Of a DNA stretch of 50,200 nucleotides, positions 35,970-45,124 are shown in pieces. Source of the DNA: an uncultured Marinobacter sp. (GTDB lineage Bacteria; Pseudomonadota; Gammaproteobacteria; Pseudomonadales; Oleiphilaceae); contig NZ_CAJXKQ010000033.1 of assembly GCF_913055835.1 (NCBI RefSeq), positions 1-50,200 of the forward strand. The letters are read 5' to 3'. Within the stretch, counting starts at the first letter, position 1. Each line of letters starts with the position of its first letter. The position numbers and the translations under genes are program-made. The notes under the pieces were generated by a model. It saw nothing but the letters and a program-made list of their open reading frames with translations. It had not been told where the DNA came from and did not search any database.

Positions 35970-36524
35970 ATGTCAAACGCGTCCAACGCCGAGTTGCCCA
36001 AATCTGTTGATCCTTACCGGTTAGCGGAACAGAAAAGCACACTGGAGGGAGAGATTCCCATCAGCGGGCTTGGCCGTTTTCGCGAAGCTGTTCTCGGGTT
36101 CTCGGAAGGCGCTGCGTGCCGGGTGAAGCTGTCTTTCTTTATGGATGGCGAGAGACGTCGCGTTGTCTCTGGCGAGCTCTCCGCGCCGGTGGATCTGCAA
36201 TGTCAGCGGTGCATGGGTGCCATGAGCGTGACGCTGGTTTCCCGGTTCGAGCTGGGACTGGTCACGTCTGATGAGCAGGCTCAGCAGCTACCGAAAGAGC
36301 TTGAGCCGTTTCTGACCGATGATTTCTCGGCAGACCTCTGGTCGATGGTGGAAGACGAGTTGTTGCTGGTTTTGCCACCGTTCCCGCTTCACGAGCGGGA
36401 TGAGTGTCCGGCCCGTGAAGATCTGGAAGCTTACGAGCCTGACGGCTCCGCGGCTGAGCCGGTAAGAAAATCGGGCGAGAATCCGTTCAGCGTTCTGGCG
36501 GATCTCAAGAAGACAAAGCATTAA
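35970..36524 (+). CDS. yceD: YceD family protein (DUF177), 23S rRNA accumulation factor
   Basis: YceD homologues support accumulation of 23S rRNA in bacteria and plants and are coded with ribosomal protein L32. The 184 residues show the expected LPKSVDPYRLA start, the CxxC in LQCQRCM (C78, C81), MVEDELLLVLP and the closing NPFSVLADLK. There is no ribosome site before the ATG, and the promoter is only 10 nt away, so translation may start on a nearly leaderless mRNA. The nearest downstream alternative, a TTG at 35994, also lacks a ribosome site. rpmF follows after about 100 nt. Confidence 0.93.
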   Translation: MSNASNAELPKSVDPYRLAEQKSTLEGEIPISGLGRFREAVLGFSEGAACRVKLSFFMDGERRRVVSGELSAPVDLQCQRCMGAMSVTLVSRFELGLVTSDEQAQQLPKELEPFLTDDFSADLWSMVEDELLLVLPPFPLHERDECPAREDLEAYEPDGSAAEPVRKSGENPFSVLADLKKTKH

Positions 36525-36624
36525 CCGGGCGCGGGTATCCCTCAGGACGCCGGCGCACATTTAACGAACAGACGTTACTTATTCAGCAAGACAAAGTTTA
36601 CGTTAACAGGTCAGGAGCATAATC

Positions 36625-36804
36625 ATGGCTGTACAGCAAAACCGTAAGACCCGTTCCAAGCGTGGCATGCGCCGTTCCCACGACGCCCTGAGCGCCGCTG
36701 CTCTGAGCACTGATGCTACCACCGGCGAAGTTCATCGTCGTCACCACGTGTCTCCGGACGGCTTTTACCGTGGCAAGCAGGTAATCGAAGCTCGCGACGA
36801 GTAA
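36625..36804 (+). CDS. rpmF: 50S ribosomal protein L32
   Basis: A 59-residue basic protein, [20 protein letters not shown] at its start, followed by [11 protein letters not shown] near its end, identical in layout to bacterial L32. The N-terminal [19 protein letters not shown] part is strongly conserved. AGGAG lies upstream of the ATG with good spacing. It sits between yceD and plsX in the universally seen order. The second half has no zinc cysteines, so this is the zinc-independent form. Confidence 0.98.
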   Translation: MAVQQNRKTRSKRGMRRSHDALSAAALSTDATTGEVHRRHHVSPDGFYRGKQVIEARDE

Positions 36805-36817
36805 ACTCGTTGCCAAT

Positions 36818-37849
36818 ATGCATCGTCCCGAATCGGATGGCAGAACGGTGAAGCCGGTCACCATCGCGATTGATGCCATGAGTGGTGACCGCGGCGCTGC
36901 CGTTGTGGTTGCCGCTTCATTGCAGGCGGTGCGTGAAAATGAGGCCTTGAGCATCGTTCTGGTGGGAATCCGGAGCGAGCTTGAGGCTTTGTTGCGTGAG
37001 GGGCATGCCCGAATTCGCATCGTTGAAGCAGCGGATGTGGTTCGAATGAACGAGCGCCCCTCCCACGCCCTGCGCCACAAGAAGAACTCCTCCATGGCCA
37101 TCGCGCTGGGTCTTGTCCGGGATGGCGAAGCCCAGGGTTGTGTCAGTGCCGGTAACACCGGCGCGCTGATGGCCTTTGGGCGCACGATTATCCGCATGTA
37201 TCCGGGAATCGAGCGTCCGGCCATTGCCAAGCTGATTCCCTCGCTGCGGGGACGTTGCCACGTCCTGGACCTGGGTGCGAATGTCGATTCAACCGCCGAA
37301 AATCTTTACCAGTACGCGCTGATGGGGTCGCTGATGGCCTCGGCCATTTGCAGCCAGGCAGAGCCGCGGGTTGCCTTGCTGAACGTGGGCGAGGAAGAGA
37401 TCAAGGGGAATGAGCAGGTCCGCCTGGCCTCTCACATGCTCGCCCAGTGCGATACCATTAACTACATTGGTTATGTGGAAGGCAGCGACCTGTTCCGCGA
37501 TGTGGCCGATGTGGTTGTCTGTGACGGCTTCGTCGGGAACATTGCCCTGAAAACGGGAGAGGGCGTTGCCGGTCTGCTGATCGAGTTGATGGAGCAGGCA
37601 TTCACCCGGAATCTTTACGGCAGGCTGGTCGGCCTGCTCGCCCGGCCGATTGTCGGTCGGCTTCTGCAATTGATGGATCCTTCCCGCCACAACGGTGCCA
37701 GCCTGCTCGGGCTGCAGGGTGTGGTGATCAAGAGTCATGGTAACGCCAACGAACGGGCAATGCTGTCGGCCATTCGTCAGGCCGTCCGCGAAGTCGAGCT
37801 GGAAGTGCCCCGCCGAATCAACGAGCGTCTCGACGATCTCATGCTTTGA
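36818..37849 (+). CDS. plsX: Phosphate acyltransferase PlsX
   Basis: PlsX makes acyl-phosphate from acyl-ACP for phospholipid synthesis. The 343-residue protein has IAIDAMSGDRGA near the N-terminus (usually AMGGDFGP), GCVSAGNTGALMAFG and LLNVGEEEIKGNE, followed by VEGSDLFRDVADVVVCDGFVGNIALKTGEG. The start is unsettled: the ATG at 36818 has no clear ribosome site, while the GTG at 36848 (MKPVTIAIDAM) starts at the usual place for the family. The gene is followed directly by fabD, with no fabH. Confidence 0.95.
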   Translation: MHRPESDGRTVKPVTIAIDAMSGDRGAAVVVAASLQAVRENEALSIVLVGIRSELEALLREGHARIRIVEAADVVRMNERPSHALRHKKNSSMAIALGLVRDGEAQGCVSAGNTGALMAFGRTIIRMYPGIERPAIAKLIPSLRGRCHVLDLGANVDSTAENLYQYALMGSLMASAICSQAEPRVALLNVGEEEIKGNEQVRLASHMLAQCDTINYIGYVEGSDLFRDVADVVVCDGFVGNIALKTGEGVAGLLIELMEQAFTRNLYGRLVGLLARPIVGRLLQLMDPSRHNGASLLGLQGVVIKSHGNANERAMLSAIRQAVREVELEVPRRINERLDDLML

Positions 37850-37898
37850 GTGCCTGAGACTAAAGTCTGTCCCGGTTTGGCCTCCCGTTCGCGGATAA

Positions 37899-37927
37899 TT
37901 GGCCTAACTTGTACTATTGGCTAATCT
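37899..37927 (+). promoter_or_regulatory. Candidate promoter before fabD
   Basis: TTGGCC, 17 nt and TAATCT lie 34 nt before the fabD ATG, in the 112-nt gap after plsX. It could give extra transcription of the fatty-acid genes. The -35 and -10 are each partial matches. Confidence 0.42.
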
Positions 37928-37961
37928 CACGTAACCACTCAATGACGATAAGATTCCGCTT

Positions 37962-38900
37962 ATGAAATCAGCCTTTATTTTTCCAGGACAAGGGTCGCAA
38001 TCAGTGGGCATGCTATCGGCTGCCGCTGAAGCTTGGCCCATTATCGACAAAACCTTCGCCGAAGCCTCCAATGTGCTTGGCTACGACCTCTGGGATCTCT
38101 GCCAGAACGGGCCGGCTGAGGAGCTCAATAAAACCATGGTTACCCAGCCCGCGCTGCTGACAGCCAGTGTTGCCCTGTGGCGGCAGTGGTTTGTGGCAGG
38201 TGGTGTGTCCCCGGACTTTCTCGCCGGTCACAGTCTGGGCGAGTACAGCGCCCTGGTTGCCGCCGAGAGCCTCGACTTTGTGGAAGCGGTAAAGCTGGTT
38301 CGCCTGCGCGGCGAACTCATGCAGGACGCAGTACCGGCAGGAGAGGGCAAAATGGCTGCCATCCTGGGGCTTGAGGACGACGACGTTGTTGCTGCCTGTG
38401 AGGGAGCGGCGCAGGGTGATGTGGTGTCTGCGGTTAACTTCAATGCTCCCGGGCAGGTCGTGATTGCCGGAGCGGCCGCGGCGGTCGAACGCGCCATCGA
38501 GGCGTGTAAGGAAAAAGGGGCGCGGAAGGCCATGCCGTTGCCCGTCAGCGTGCCGTCCCATTGTGCCCTGATGAAGGGCGCTGCGGAGGAGCTGGCCAAA
38601 GCGCTGGAAGATGTGCGCTTTAACGATGCTGTCATCCCGGTTATACAAAATGTTAACGCCGCGGCCGAGACTGAATCCGCTACACTGAAGGCCAACCTGC
38701 TCAAGCAGCTCTATTCGCCGGTGCTCTGGACAGATTCCGTGCGCACGCTGGTTACTAACGGTGTTGAAGTCGCCGTTGAGTGCGGCACTGGCAAAGTGTT
38801 GGCGGGGCTTGCAAAGCGTATCGACCGGGCCTTGGCCGTTCACAGTATCGAAGACCCGGACTCGCTGTCGAAGGCGCTGGACGCCTTCGGTCAGTCCTGA
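37962..38900 (+). CDS. fabD: Malonyl-CoA:ACP transacylase
   Basis: FabD loads malonyl groups on ACP for fatty-acid elongation. The 312-residue protein has FPGQGSQSVGML, the nucleophile S91 in GHSLGEYSALVAAE and the catalytic H200 in SVPSHCALM, one residue before the E. coli numbers. No fabH precedes it. It is followed by fabG after 18 nt. Confidence 0.98.
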   Translation: MKSAFIFPGQGSQSVGMLSAAAEAWPIIDKTFAEASNVLGYDLWDLCQNGPAEELNKTMVTQPALLTASVALWRQWFVAGGVSPDFLAGHSLGEYSALVAAESLDFVEAVKLVRLRGELMQDAVPAGEGKMAAILGLEDDDVVAACEGAAQGDVVSAVNFNAPGQVVIAGAAAAVERAIEACKEKGARKAMPLPVSVPSHCALMKGAAEELAKALEDVRFNDAVIPVIQNVNAAAETESATLKANLLKQLYSPVLWTDSVRTLVTNGVEVAVECGTGKVLAGLAKRIDRALAVHSIEDPDSLSKALDAFGQS

Positions 38901-38918
38901 AACGAAAGGGAGTTATTC

Positions 38919-39662
38919 ATGTCTCTGGAAGGTAAAACCGCACTGGTAACCGGTGCTACCCGCGGCATTGGCCAGGCGATTGCCCGTGCGCTGGCCGCAC
39001 AGGGTGCCGAAGTTATTGGAACAGCAACCAGTGAAGCCGGTGCCGAATCTATCACCAATGAACTCCAGTCGGCCGGTTACAAAGGCTACGGCATGGTGAT
39101 GAACGTGGCAGATCCTGCCAGCATTGAAACAGGACTGAAGACGCTGACGGAAAAATCCGGTGCGCCTCTGATTCTGGTCAACAATGCAGGCATTACCCGT
39201 GATAACCTGCTCATGCGTTTGAAGGACGAGGACTGGGCATCAGTCCTGGAAACCAATCTTTCCAGCGTTTACCGCACGAGCAAGGCGGTGCTTCGCGGCA
39301 TGGCCAAGGCGAAATGGGGGCGGATTATCAATATCAGTTCCGTGGTTGCCGGTATGGGCAATCCGGGGCAGGGCAACTATTGCGCTGCCAAGGCCGGCGT
39401 TGAAGGGTTTACCAGAAGCCTGGCCAAAGAAATGTCGAACCGGGGAATCACTGCGAATTGCGTGGCTCCCGGATTTATTGACACGGATATGACAAAAAAA
39501 CTGGACGACAAGCAGCGTGAGGCTATGCTGGAAATCATACCCGCGGGTCGTCTGGGCGAGCCGGAAGAAGTGGCAGCCGTGGTTGCCTTCCTGGCATCAG
39601 ACGCAGCCGGATACGTGACGGGTGAAACCATCAACGTTAACGGCGGAATGTACATGGGATAA
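38919..39662 (+). CDS. fabG: 3-oxoacyl-ACP reductase
   Basis: FabG reduces 3-oxoacyl-ACP with NADPH. The 247-residue SDR has [12 protein letters not shown] (cofactor), [19 protein letters not shown], the catalytic S141, Y154 and K158 in [20 protein letters not shown], and ends [10 protein letters not shown], the classic FabG C-terminus. AAAGGGAG precedes the ATG. It is cotranscribed with fabD, and acpP follows after 133 nt. Confidence 0.98.
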   Translation: MSLEGKTALVTGATRGIGQAIARALAAQGAEVIGTATSEAGAESITNELQSAGYKGYGMVMNVADPASIETGLKTLTEKSGAPLILVNNAGITRDNLLMRLKDEDWASVLETNLSSVYRTSKAVLRGMAKAKWGRIINISSVVAGMGNPGQGNYCAAKAGVEGFTRSLAKEMSNRGITANCVAPGFIDTDMTKKLDDKQREAMLEIIPAGRLGEPEEVAAVVAFLASDAAGYVTGETINVNGGMYMG

Positions 39663-39722
39663 GCCCCAGTCGGGGTCTGTGCGCAACTCCTTGTCGCACA
39701 ACATGTTTATCAGAAGCTCTGC

Positions 39723-39751
39723 TTGTTTGCAGGTAGGGTTTAAACTAAACT
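39723..39751 (+). promoter_or_regulatory. Candidate acpP promoter
   Basis: TTGTTT, 17 nt and TAAACT lie 45 nt before the acpP ATG. acpP is often transcribed from its own strong promoter because ACP is abundant. The boxes are weak matches. Confidence 0.35.
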
Positions 39752-39795
39752 GGCAGCACTTGAGTTGCTTGGTTGACACACAAAGTGAGGACATT

Positions 39796-40029
39796 ATGAG
39801 TACAGTTGAAGAGCGCGTGAAGAAGATCGTTTGTGAACAGTTGGGCGTTAAAGAGTCCGAAGTTCAGAACTCATCTTCTTTTGTAGAGGATCTTGGCGCT
39901 GACTCACTGGACACCGTTGAGCTGGTTATGGCACTGGAAGAGGAATTTGAAACCGAGATTCCTGACGAGGAAGCCGAGAAGCTGACAAGTGTTCAGGACG
40001 CGATCGACTACATCGTCGCGCATACCTGA
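39796..40029 (+). CDS. acpP: Acyl carrier protein
   Basis: The 77-residue acidic carrier holds acyl chains on a phosphopantetheine attached to S37 in [19 protein letters not shown]. The whole helix I-IV pattern matches AcpP, ending [20 protein letters not shown] precedes the ATG. A strong terminator follows at 40055, so acpP may be read in excess of fabF. Confidence 0.98.
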   Translation: MSTVEERVKKIVCEQLGVKESEVQNSSSFVEDLGADSLDTVELVMALEEEFETEIPDEEAEKLTSVQDAIDYIVAHT

Positions 40030-40054
40030 TACTCTGCATTTAAGAAAGCCAGGC

Positions 40055-40094
40055 AAAAAGCCGTCCTTGTGAAACAGCGAGGGACGGCTTTTTT
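40055..40094 (+). terminator. Rho-independent terminator after acpP
   Basis: A 9-bp stem AAGCCGTCC/GGACGGCTT around a 15-nt loop is followed by six T in a row and a preceding A tract. It may attenuate transcription between acpP and fabF, raising the ratio of ACP to downstream products. Confidence 0.85.
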
Positions 40095-40159
40095 ATTGGC
40101 TGAAAATCGGGTTCAATCTGCGTTCAGAATCATTCGGACAAGATCAGGTGCAACAGGTT

Positions 40160-41407
40160 ATGACTAAACGGCGAGTTGTCATCACAGGCATGGGCATGCT
40201 GTCTCCGGTCGGCAATAGCGTGGAGTCGTCCTGGGAAGCTATTCGGGCCGGACGTAGCGGGATCGGTATGATCGATCGCTTTGATGCGTCGGCCTATAAC
40301 ACAAGGATAGGAGGGGCCGTACGGGATCTGGACATGGAGCCTTATCTGTCCCCCAAGGATGCCAGAAAGCTCGACGCCTTTATCCACTATGGCCTGATTG
40401 CCGCCCAACAGGCGGTTGATGACAGTGGCCTTGAGTCTTTTGACAGACTTGACCGGGAGCGCGTCGGTATTGCGATTGGCTCTGGCATCGGTGGCCTTGA
40501 GTACATCGAGAAAAGTGTTCTTACCATGGACAAGTCCGGGCCCCGAAAGGTTTCGCCATTTTTCGTGCCTGCCTCTGTCATCAACATGATCTCCGGTAAT
40601 GCCGCTATCCGTTTCGGCTATCGCGGTCCGAATATTGCGATCGTGACCGCCTGCACCACCGGTACCCATAACATCGGCTACGCGGCCCGTACCATTGCCT
40701 ATGGCGATGCCGAGGTAATGCTGGCCGGAGGGTCGGAAATGGCGACGACGCGTACCGGTATGGCTGCGTTTTCGGCTGCGCGGGCACTGTCCACGCGAAA
40801 CGACGAACCGGAAAAGGCCAGTCGACCGTGGGATAAAGATCGGGACGGCTTTGTACTCAGTGATGGTGCGGGTGTCGTGGTTCTTGAGGAACTGGAGCAC
40901 GCGAAACAGAGGGGCGCCACAATCTACGGCGAAGTGGTTGGCTTCGGTATGAGTGATGACGCCCATCACATTACTGCACCGCCAGAAGACGGTGAGGGCG
41001 CGGCCCGGTCCATGGCCAACGCCGTGCGTGACGCCGGACTTGATCCGGAAGAAATCGACTATATCAACGCCCACGGCACGTCCACCCAGGTGGGTGATGT
41101 CGCTGAAGTGGCTGCTGTTCGGCGGGTTTTCGGCGCACATGCCGAAAAGCTCGCCATGAGCAGCACCAAATCCATGACCGGGCACCTGCTTGGCGCCGCG
41201 GGTGCCGTGGAAGCGATCTTCTCGGTCCTGGCGATTCGCGACGGCGTGCTACCGCCAACCATCAATCTGGACAATCCCGATGAAGGGTGCGATCTGGATC
41301 TGGTTGCCCACAAGAGCCGTCCGGCCGATGTTCGGGTGGCGCTTTCCAACTCGTTCGGATTCGGTGGTACCAATGGCACCCTGATTTTCCGTCGCTACGA
41401 AGGCTGA
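40160..41407 (+). CDS. fabF: 3-oxoacyl-ACP synthase II
   Basis: FabF elongates acyl-ACP by condensation with malonyl-ACP. The protein of about 415 residues has the Cys-His-His triad C165 ([12 protein letters not shown]), H305 ([11 protein letters not shown]) and H342 (TGHLLGAAG), each two above the E. coli numbers, and ends with [14 protein letters not shown]. The start is placed at ATG 40160 ([16 protein letters not shown]); a GTG at 40148 opens the same frame with four extra residues. pabC follows 8 nt after the stop. Confidence 0.97.
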   Translation: MTKRRVVITGMGMLSPVGNSVESSWEAIRAGRSGIGMIDRFDASAYNTRIGGAVRDLDMEPYLSPKDARKLDAFIHYGLIAAQQAVDDSGLESFDRLDRERVGIAIGSGIGGLEYIEKSVLTMDKSGPRKVSPFFVPASVINMISGNAAIRFGYRGPNIAIVTACTTGTHNIGYAARTIAYGDAEVMLAGGSEMATTRTGMAAFSAARALSTRNDEPEKASRPWDKDRDGFVLSDGAGVVVLEELEHAKQRGATIYGEVVGFGMSDDAHHITAPPEDGEGAARSMANAVRDAGLDPEEIDYINAHGTSTQVGDVAEVAAVRRVFGAHAEKLAMSSTKSMTGHLLGAAGAVEAIFSVLAIRDGVLPPTINLDNPDEGCDLDLVAHKSRPADVRVALSNSFGFGGTNGTLIFRRYEG

Positions 41408-41415
41408 CACTGGCC

Positions 41416-42234
41416 GTGTTTCGTCTTTATTGGGCCGATGATGGCGGCCTGCCCGCTGATGATCGTGGCCTCGCTTATGGTGACGGACTGTTCGAAACCA
41501 TCAGGATGTCCGGGCAGAAGGGTGTTCTGTTATCCCGTCATCTGGAACGAATGGTGCGTGATGCCGGGCGCCTTGGTATCGAAGTGTCCCGGAAGGAGCT
41601 CGCCAATGTGTGCGTGGAAGCGGCGCAGCGCTTTGCTGATCACTTCAGGACGGACGGCTGGATTCTCAAGCTGACACTGACCCGCGGCAGTGGCGGGCGG
41701 GGCTATCGCCCGGATCCCGGGATGGAGCCCAATCTGCTGGTGTCCGCTTCGCCTTTGCCGCCGATTGCGGACCCTGAGGGTGTCGTGGTTGATTTCTCCA
41801 GGGTGCCTCTGGCAGTCAATCCGTTGCTGGCCGGAATCAAGTCGCTGAACCGGATCGAACAGGTTCTGGCGGCCGCGGAACTCGGCCCTTCGCTGTTCGA
41901 GGTGATCATGGCCGACCGCGACGGCAATCTGGTCGAAGGCACCCGCACCAATCTTCTGCTTCGCCAGGGGGAAGGCTGGGTAACGCCTCCAGCCTCCTGT
42001 CTGGCGGTTGCCGGTGTGCTCAGGCAGTGGTTGCTGGAGCGTCTGAGGCAAAGGGGGGAGACGGTGACAGAGCGTCCGGTCACGGTAAGTGACGTGCTGG
42101 GCCAGGAATGCAAGGGCGTGTTTCTGCTGAACAGCGTGCTGGGTATTGTTCCGGTTCGCACTATTGCCGGTCATGATTTGCCTGTCGATACCGGACTTGC
42201 GACAATCTTCAATCCTCTCGAAACACTGGAATAA
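41416..42234 (+). CDS. pabC: Aminodeoxychorismate lyase
   Basis: PabC is a PLP enzyme that releases p-aminobenzoate from aminodeoxychorismate in folate synthesis. Starting at the GTG at 41416, the product is 272 residues (E. coli 269) and begins VFRLYWADDGGLPADDRGLAYGDGLFETIR, a typical fold-type IV N-terminus. The Schiff-base lysine is K142 in GIKSLNRIEQVLA, and LVEGTRTNLLL follows. The frame stays open upstream into fabF, but the 41416 start is the first sensible one. It is cotranscribed with fabF and mltG. Confidence 0.93.
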   Translation: MFRLYWADDGGLPADDRGLAYGDGLFETIRMSGQKGVLLSRHLERMVRDAGRLGIEVSRKELANVCVEAAQRFADHFRTDGWILKLTLTRGSGGRGYRPDPGMEPNLLVSASPLPPIADPEGVVVDFSRVPLAVNPLLAGIKSLNRIEQVLAAAELGPSLFEVIMADRDGNLVEGTRTNLLLRQGEGWVTPPASCLAVAGVLRQWLLERLRQRGETVTERPVTVSDVLGQECKGVFLLNSVLGIVPVRTIAGHDLPVDTGLATIFNPLETLE

Positions 42235-42239
42235 ATCGT

Positions 42240-43930
<1,691 letters not shown>

Positions 43931-43945
43931 GAGCTTGCTGACAGC

Positions 43946-43968
43946 CGGTGGCTTTTACCACTGTTTTT
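43946..43968 (+). terminator. Rho-independent terminator after tmk
   Basis: CGGTGG/CCACTG (one G-T pair) around CTTTTA, followed by five T, 16 nt after the tmk stop. It probably ends the fabF-pabC-mltG-tmk transcript. Confidence 0.6.
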
Positions 43969-43990
43969 GGCTCATTCGTGCACTTTCTGT

Positions 43991-44017
43991 AATGTTCTGC
44001 TTTAATTGAGGAACATT
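43991..44017. promoter_or_regulatory. Inverted repeat before the AraC regulator gene
   Basis: AATGTTC (43991-43997) and GAACATT (44011-44017) form a 7-bp inverted repeat with centres 20 bp apart, 25 nt before the AraC-type gene. The two-turn spacing suits a protein-binding site, perhaps for autoregulation, but the sequence differs from the putP repeats. Confidence 0.4.
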
Positions 44018-44041
44018 CTCAGTTAAACGCTGGCAGTTTTA

Positions 44042-44821
44042 ATGGTTAACGCGAAACTTCTAAAGCTTCCAATGGCCGCGCATCAGCATTGGCACGAGCA
44101 CCACCAGATTGTCATAGGGGTGCGGGGCGAAGCCGAGTTAAGCGTTGATGGGGCGGGGGCGTGTCTGGACACCTGGCGGGCCTATCTGGTGCCCACGGAA
44201 GCCCGGCACGATTATCGTGGTAATGACAAGAATCATGTTCTGGTCATTAATCTCGATCCGCTCATGCCCGCCGTCAATTCTCCCGCTCACGCAGATTACG
44301 AGCGAATGATGCGGGTGTTTGAAAAACCGCGAACCTTGCAGATGGACAGCCGCTTGCACGGTCTTGTCCAGTTCGCCGCCGGCGAGTTTGACCGCGCGCC
44401 AGATCACACGACGCTTCAGCAGCACCTGGCTTCCAGTATTCTCTACTGCATGGCTGACCGGATCACGGATGGCCAGTCCTTCACTTCCAACAGGAATGCC
44501 ATCAGTCCGGATGCGGTCCGGCGATACATTCTCAAAAACCTTCACAAGAAGATTACCGTCGAAGACATGGCAGGAGAAGCTTGCCTGAGTGTCAGCCGTT
44601 TCCATGAGGTGTTCAGGGAGGTGGCAGGCATTACGCCTCACCAGTTCCTGTTACAGACACGCCTCGATCAGGCCGCCACCCTCCTGACAACAACGACCCT
44701 TACGGTGTCCGAAATCAGTTATCGAACCGGTTTCTCGTCCCAAAGCGCACTGACTAATGCCTTGCGGAAATACAAGGGGACAACGCCATCACGATTGCAG
44801 GTTGGCGACCGAGTGGCCTGA
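44042..44821 (+). CDS. AraC-family transcriptional regulator, PruR-like candidate
   Basis: The 259-residue protein has a cupin-like N-terminal sensor domain (HQHWHEHHQIVIGVRGEAEL) and a C-terminal AraC double helix-turn-helix (about 155-252; MAGEACLSVSRFHEVFREVAGITPHQFLLQTRLDQAATLL then VSEISYRTGFSSQSALTNALRKYKG). The putP gene lies next to it in the same direction with a pair of direct repeats in front. In Pseudomonas an AraC-type activator, PruR, controls proline uptake and catabolism, so this gene is a likely equivalent. That is inference from position and family. The start has no clear ribosome site. Confidence 0.85.
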   Translation: MVNAKLLKLPMAAHQHWHEHHQIVIGVRGEAELSVDGAGACLDTWRAYLVPTEARHDYRGNDKNHVLVINLDPLMPAVNSPAHADYERMMRVFEKPRTLQMDSRLHGLVQFAAGEFDRAPDHTTLQQHLASSILYCMADRITDGQSFTSNRNAISPDAVRRYILKNLHKKITVEDMAGEACLSVSRFHEVFREVAGITPHQFLLQTRLDQAATLLTTTTLTVSEISYRTGFSSQSALTNALRKYKGTTPSRLQVGDRVA

Positions 44822-44845
44822 TTTGGCCTGCCAGTTTCCCAGTCC

Positions 44846-44875
44846 CGTAGGATTGTGCAAAAGAATCGTAGGATT
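44846..44875 (+). promoter_or_regulatory. AraC-type tandem operator before putP
   Basis: The nonamer CGTAGGATT occurs at 44846-44854 and 44867-44875, in direct orientation and exactly 21 bp apart. Direct repeats with 21-bp spacing are the classical layout of AraC/XylS binding sites. The second copy abuts the predicted -35, as in class II activation. Confidence 0.75.
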
Positions 44876-44903
44876 TCGTAAGCTCGGAATCCGTACTGAT
44901 ACT
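44875..44903 (+). promoter_or_regulatory. Candidate putP promoter
   Basis: TTCGTA (44875-44880), 17 nt and GATACT (44898-44903) form a weak promoter immediately after the tandem repeats. A poor -35 is expected if an AraC-type protein activates it. Confidence 0.45.
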
Positions 44904-45124
44904 AACTTATAGCGACTGAAGCCCGGTCTCACGCGTGCGTGCGGGGCGCGAGTCGCAAACCATCTTTGCGTGCTCAGGTTCAGGAAGTTGTCACATGGAA
45001 AATTCCTGCTTCAATCGAGATGGAACTCGGAAAGAAAAGAAGAACAGTACAGCGAGTTGGCGTCAGGTCAGCCATGTGCTTTGCGAGCGGATCTAGTCCG
45101 ACTCATTAAACCGGAGGAGCCCCT

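Larger units (their letters stand above)
44822..45124 (+). promoter_or_regulatory. Intergenic control region before putP
   Basis: These 303 nt hold no gene. The visible elements are the direct repeats at 44846-44875, a weak promoter at 44875-44903 and the ribosome site GGAGGAG before the putP ATG. A leader of about 215 nt would precede putP. No terminator-like hairpin with T tract is seen inside it. Confidence 0.7.
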
